The notes under the pieces were generated by a model. It made no database searches, was not told the origin of the DNA, and saw only the letters and a program-made list of their open reading frames with translations. Of a stretch of DNA of 64,000 bases, positions 62,792 to 64,000 are shown in pieces. How positions within the stretch are numbered: position 1 is the stretch's first letter; each line of letters opens with the position of its first letter. The stretch is taken from assembly GCF_009765215.1 (NCBI RefSeq), contig NZ_VLNV01000001.1:496001-560000 (forward strand). Direction: 5' to 3'. The position numbers were made by a program, and so were the translations under genes. Source of the stretch: Lysobacter prati. Its GTDB lineage: Bacteria > Pseudomonadota > Gammaproteobacteria > Xanthomonadales > Xanthomonadaceae.

Positions 62792-64000
62792 TCAGAAACC
62801 TTCTTCGCCAGCCGCGCGTCGCTCATGCGCGCGGAACGCCGCCTGGATGTGCTCACGCAGCTCGTCGTCATTCCAGGGCTTGGTCAGGAAGCGGTAGATC
62901 GCGCCCAGGTTGATGGCTTCGGTAATCGTCGCCAGGTCGGTGTAGCCCGACAACACCATGCGAATGGTATCGGGGTACAGGTCGCGCACGCGCGCCAGGA
63001 ACTCGGTCCCGGTCATGTCCGGCATGCGCTGGTCCGAGACGATGACCTGCACCGCGTTGCTCGCCAGCAGGTCGAAGGCTTCGCGCACGCTGCTGGCGGT
63101 GAGGATGTTGTAACCGTCGCGACGGAACAGGCGCGCGAGCGAGCGCAGCACGTTCTCCTCGTCGTCCAGGAGCAGCACGGTCCGCTCCGGGCGCGTTGCC
63201 GCGAACGCGCCGGGCAGGAGGAATCGACGACGGATCAGGTCGTCGAGCTGGTCGGCCGGCAATGGCGGACTGAACAGATGGCCGACGAAGTAATCGCAAT
63301 GATTGCGCCGCAGGAAGCCCAGTTCGGCTTCGGTCTCCACGCCCTTGGCGGTGACCTTCATGCCAAGGCGATGGCCCATCGCGATGATGCCGCGCACGAC
63401 CGCGGCGCTGCGCGGATCGCTGGCGACGTTGCGGAAGAAACTGCGATCGATCTTGAGCCGATCCAGCGGGTACTGGGCGAGCGAGGCGAAGCTGAGGCCG
63501 CCCAGTCCGAAATCCTGCACGGTCAAGGTCGCGCCAAGCGCGCGCAGGCCGAGCAGGGTTTCATGGATGCGGTGTGCGTCGAGCGCGAGCGCACTCTCGG
63601 AAATCTCGAATTCCAGCGACTTGCCGCTGAGGTTGAAGCGGTGCAGCAGCTCGCCGATCTCGTCCAAGCAGCGCGGCTGCGCCAGCAGCGGGCTCGCCAG
63701 GTGCACCGACAGGGACAGGTAATCCAGCCCCTGGTCGCGCCACTGCGCCAGCTGCCGGGCCGCTGCCTCGGCCACCCAGGATCCGAGCTGCGCCGACAGG
63801 CCGACACGCTCGACGATTTCCAGGAACCGGCTGGCACGCAGCAGGCCGTTGCCCGGCGTGTCCCAGCGCAGCAGGCCGCCGAAGCCGATCATGCCGCCAT
63901 CCTGGGCATCGATCAGTGGTTGGTAGAACAAATGCAGCTCGCGGTTGTCCATGGCTTCGACGAAGCGCTCGGCGAAACCGTCGACGGGCGCTTTCTTGTC
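62792..64000 (-). CDS. Degenerate EAL domain fused to a C-terminal receiver, N-terminus outside window
   Basis: 402 residues are visible; the frame is open past the window edge. The EAL fold is recognisable (ELHLFYQPLIDAQ, LEFEISESALA, LKIDRSFF), but several catalytic motifs are altered: GGL in place of EAL, VHLAS for VNLS, QDFG for DDFG, AKGVE for AEGVE. A receiver follows (about 275 to the end) with VIVSDQRMPDMTG and an intact acid pocket (LLDDEEN). It probably binds or senses c-di-GMP and does not cleave it. The domain order EAL then receiver is uncommon. Confidence 0.85.
   Translation of the reverse strand, partial: DKKAPVDGFAERFVEAMDNRELHLFYQPLIDAQDGGMIGFGGLLRWDTPGNGLLRASRFLEIVERVGLSAQLGSWVAEAAARQLAQWRDQGLDYLSLSVHLASPLLAQPRCLDEIGELLHRFNLSGKSLEFEISESALALDAHRIHETLLGLRALGATLTVQDFGLGGLSFASLAQYPLDRLKIDRSFFRNVASDPRSAAVVRGIIAMGHRLGMKVTAKGVETEAELGFLRRNHCDYFVGHLFSPPLPADQLDDLIRRRFLLPGAFAATRPERTVLLLDDEENVLRSLARLFRRDGYNILTASSVREAFDLLASNAVQVIVSDQRMPDMTGTEFLARVRDLYPDTIRMVLSGYTDLATITEAINLGAIYRFLTKPWNDDELREHIQAAFRAHERRAAGEEGF

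Overview
The window is GC-rich, densely packed DNA from a gammaproteobacterium. It is almost certainly a Xanthomonadaceae/Lysobacteraceae member (Lysobacter, Luteimonas or Xanthomonas-like). The main evidence is the order rpoN2-vemR-fleQ next to fliE, the FlhF/FlhG pair typical of polar flagella, the motC-motD stator pair beside cheA, and a ParA/CheW-like pair in the chemotaxis operon. Nearly all of it is one flagellar and chemotaxis supercluster, read mostly on the minus strand from about 59 kb down to 1.

Layout from high to low coordinates. 62.8-64 kb: a c-di-GMP-type EAL domain (degenerate) fused to a receiver, cut by the window edge, convergent with a soluble histidine kinase. 60-62.8 kb (+): flgA, flgM, flgN and that kinase. 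59-60 kb: cheV. 59.0-48.7 kb: rod, hook, ring and junction genes flgBCDEFGHIJKL. 48.3-44.2 kb: fliC, fliD, fliS, a FliT-like gene and a PilZ-like gene. 44.2-40 kb: regulators (a LuxR-type response regulator, rpoN2, vemR, fleQ). 39.9-33.2 kb: fliEFGHIJK. 32.8-25.4 kb: fliLMNOPQR, flhB, flhA. 25.4-21.5 kb: flhF, flhG, fliA, cheY. 21.5-12.4 kb: cheZ, cheA, motC, motD, parA, a ParP-like CheW protein, then a second cassette of STAS, CheY-like, CheA and CheW proteins. 4.0-0 kb: one chemoreceptor, cheR and cheD (cut by the edge). Between 4.2 and 12.4 kb lies an accessory block: two TonB-C-domain secreted proteins, a tandem duplication of a Sel1-like secreted protein, a broken ubiE-like methyltransferase, several small exported proteins, a YihY/BrkB membrane protein, a thioredoxin-reductase-like flavoprotein and a DUF1328 peptide.

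The regulatory logic can be read from the DNA. Promoters with sigma-54 -24/-12 boxes precede fliE, fliL, fliD, flgB and flgA, matching RpoN2, FleQ and VemR encoded here. Promoters with sigma-28 boxes precede fliC, flgM, motC, the chemoreceptor and, unexpectedly, the small TonB-C-domain gene facing away from the chemoreceptor. FliA is encoded here together with its anti-sigma factor FlgM. Many neighbouring genes overlap by four bases (ATGA or GTGA), so translation is probably coupled.

Most unusual items: a 116-bp cloverleaf-like repeat present twice, at the fliK/fliL and flgL/fliC junctions, whose inner stem carries two compensatory base-pair changes; the sigma-28 promoter on the TonB-like gene; an EAL-receiver protein that has lost several catalytic motifs; a chemotaxis STAS protein without a phosphorylatable residue; and the mosaic tandem duplication. 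No tRNA, rRNA, CRISPR array, transposase or prophage gene was seen.
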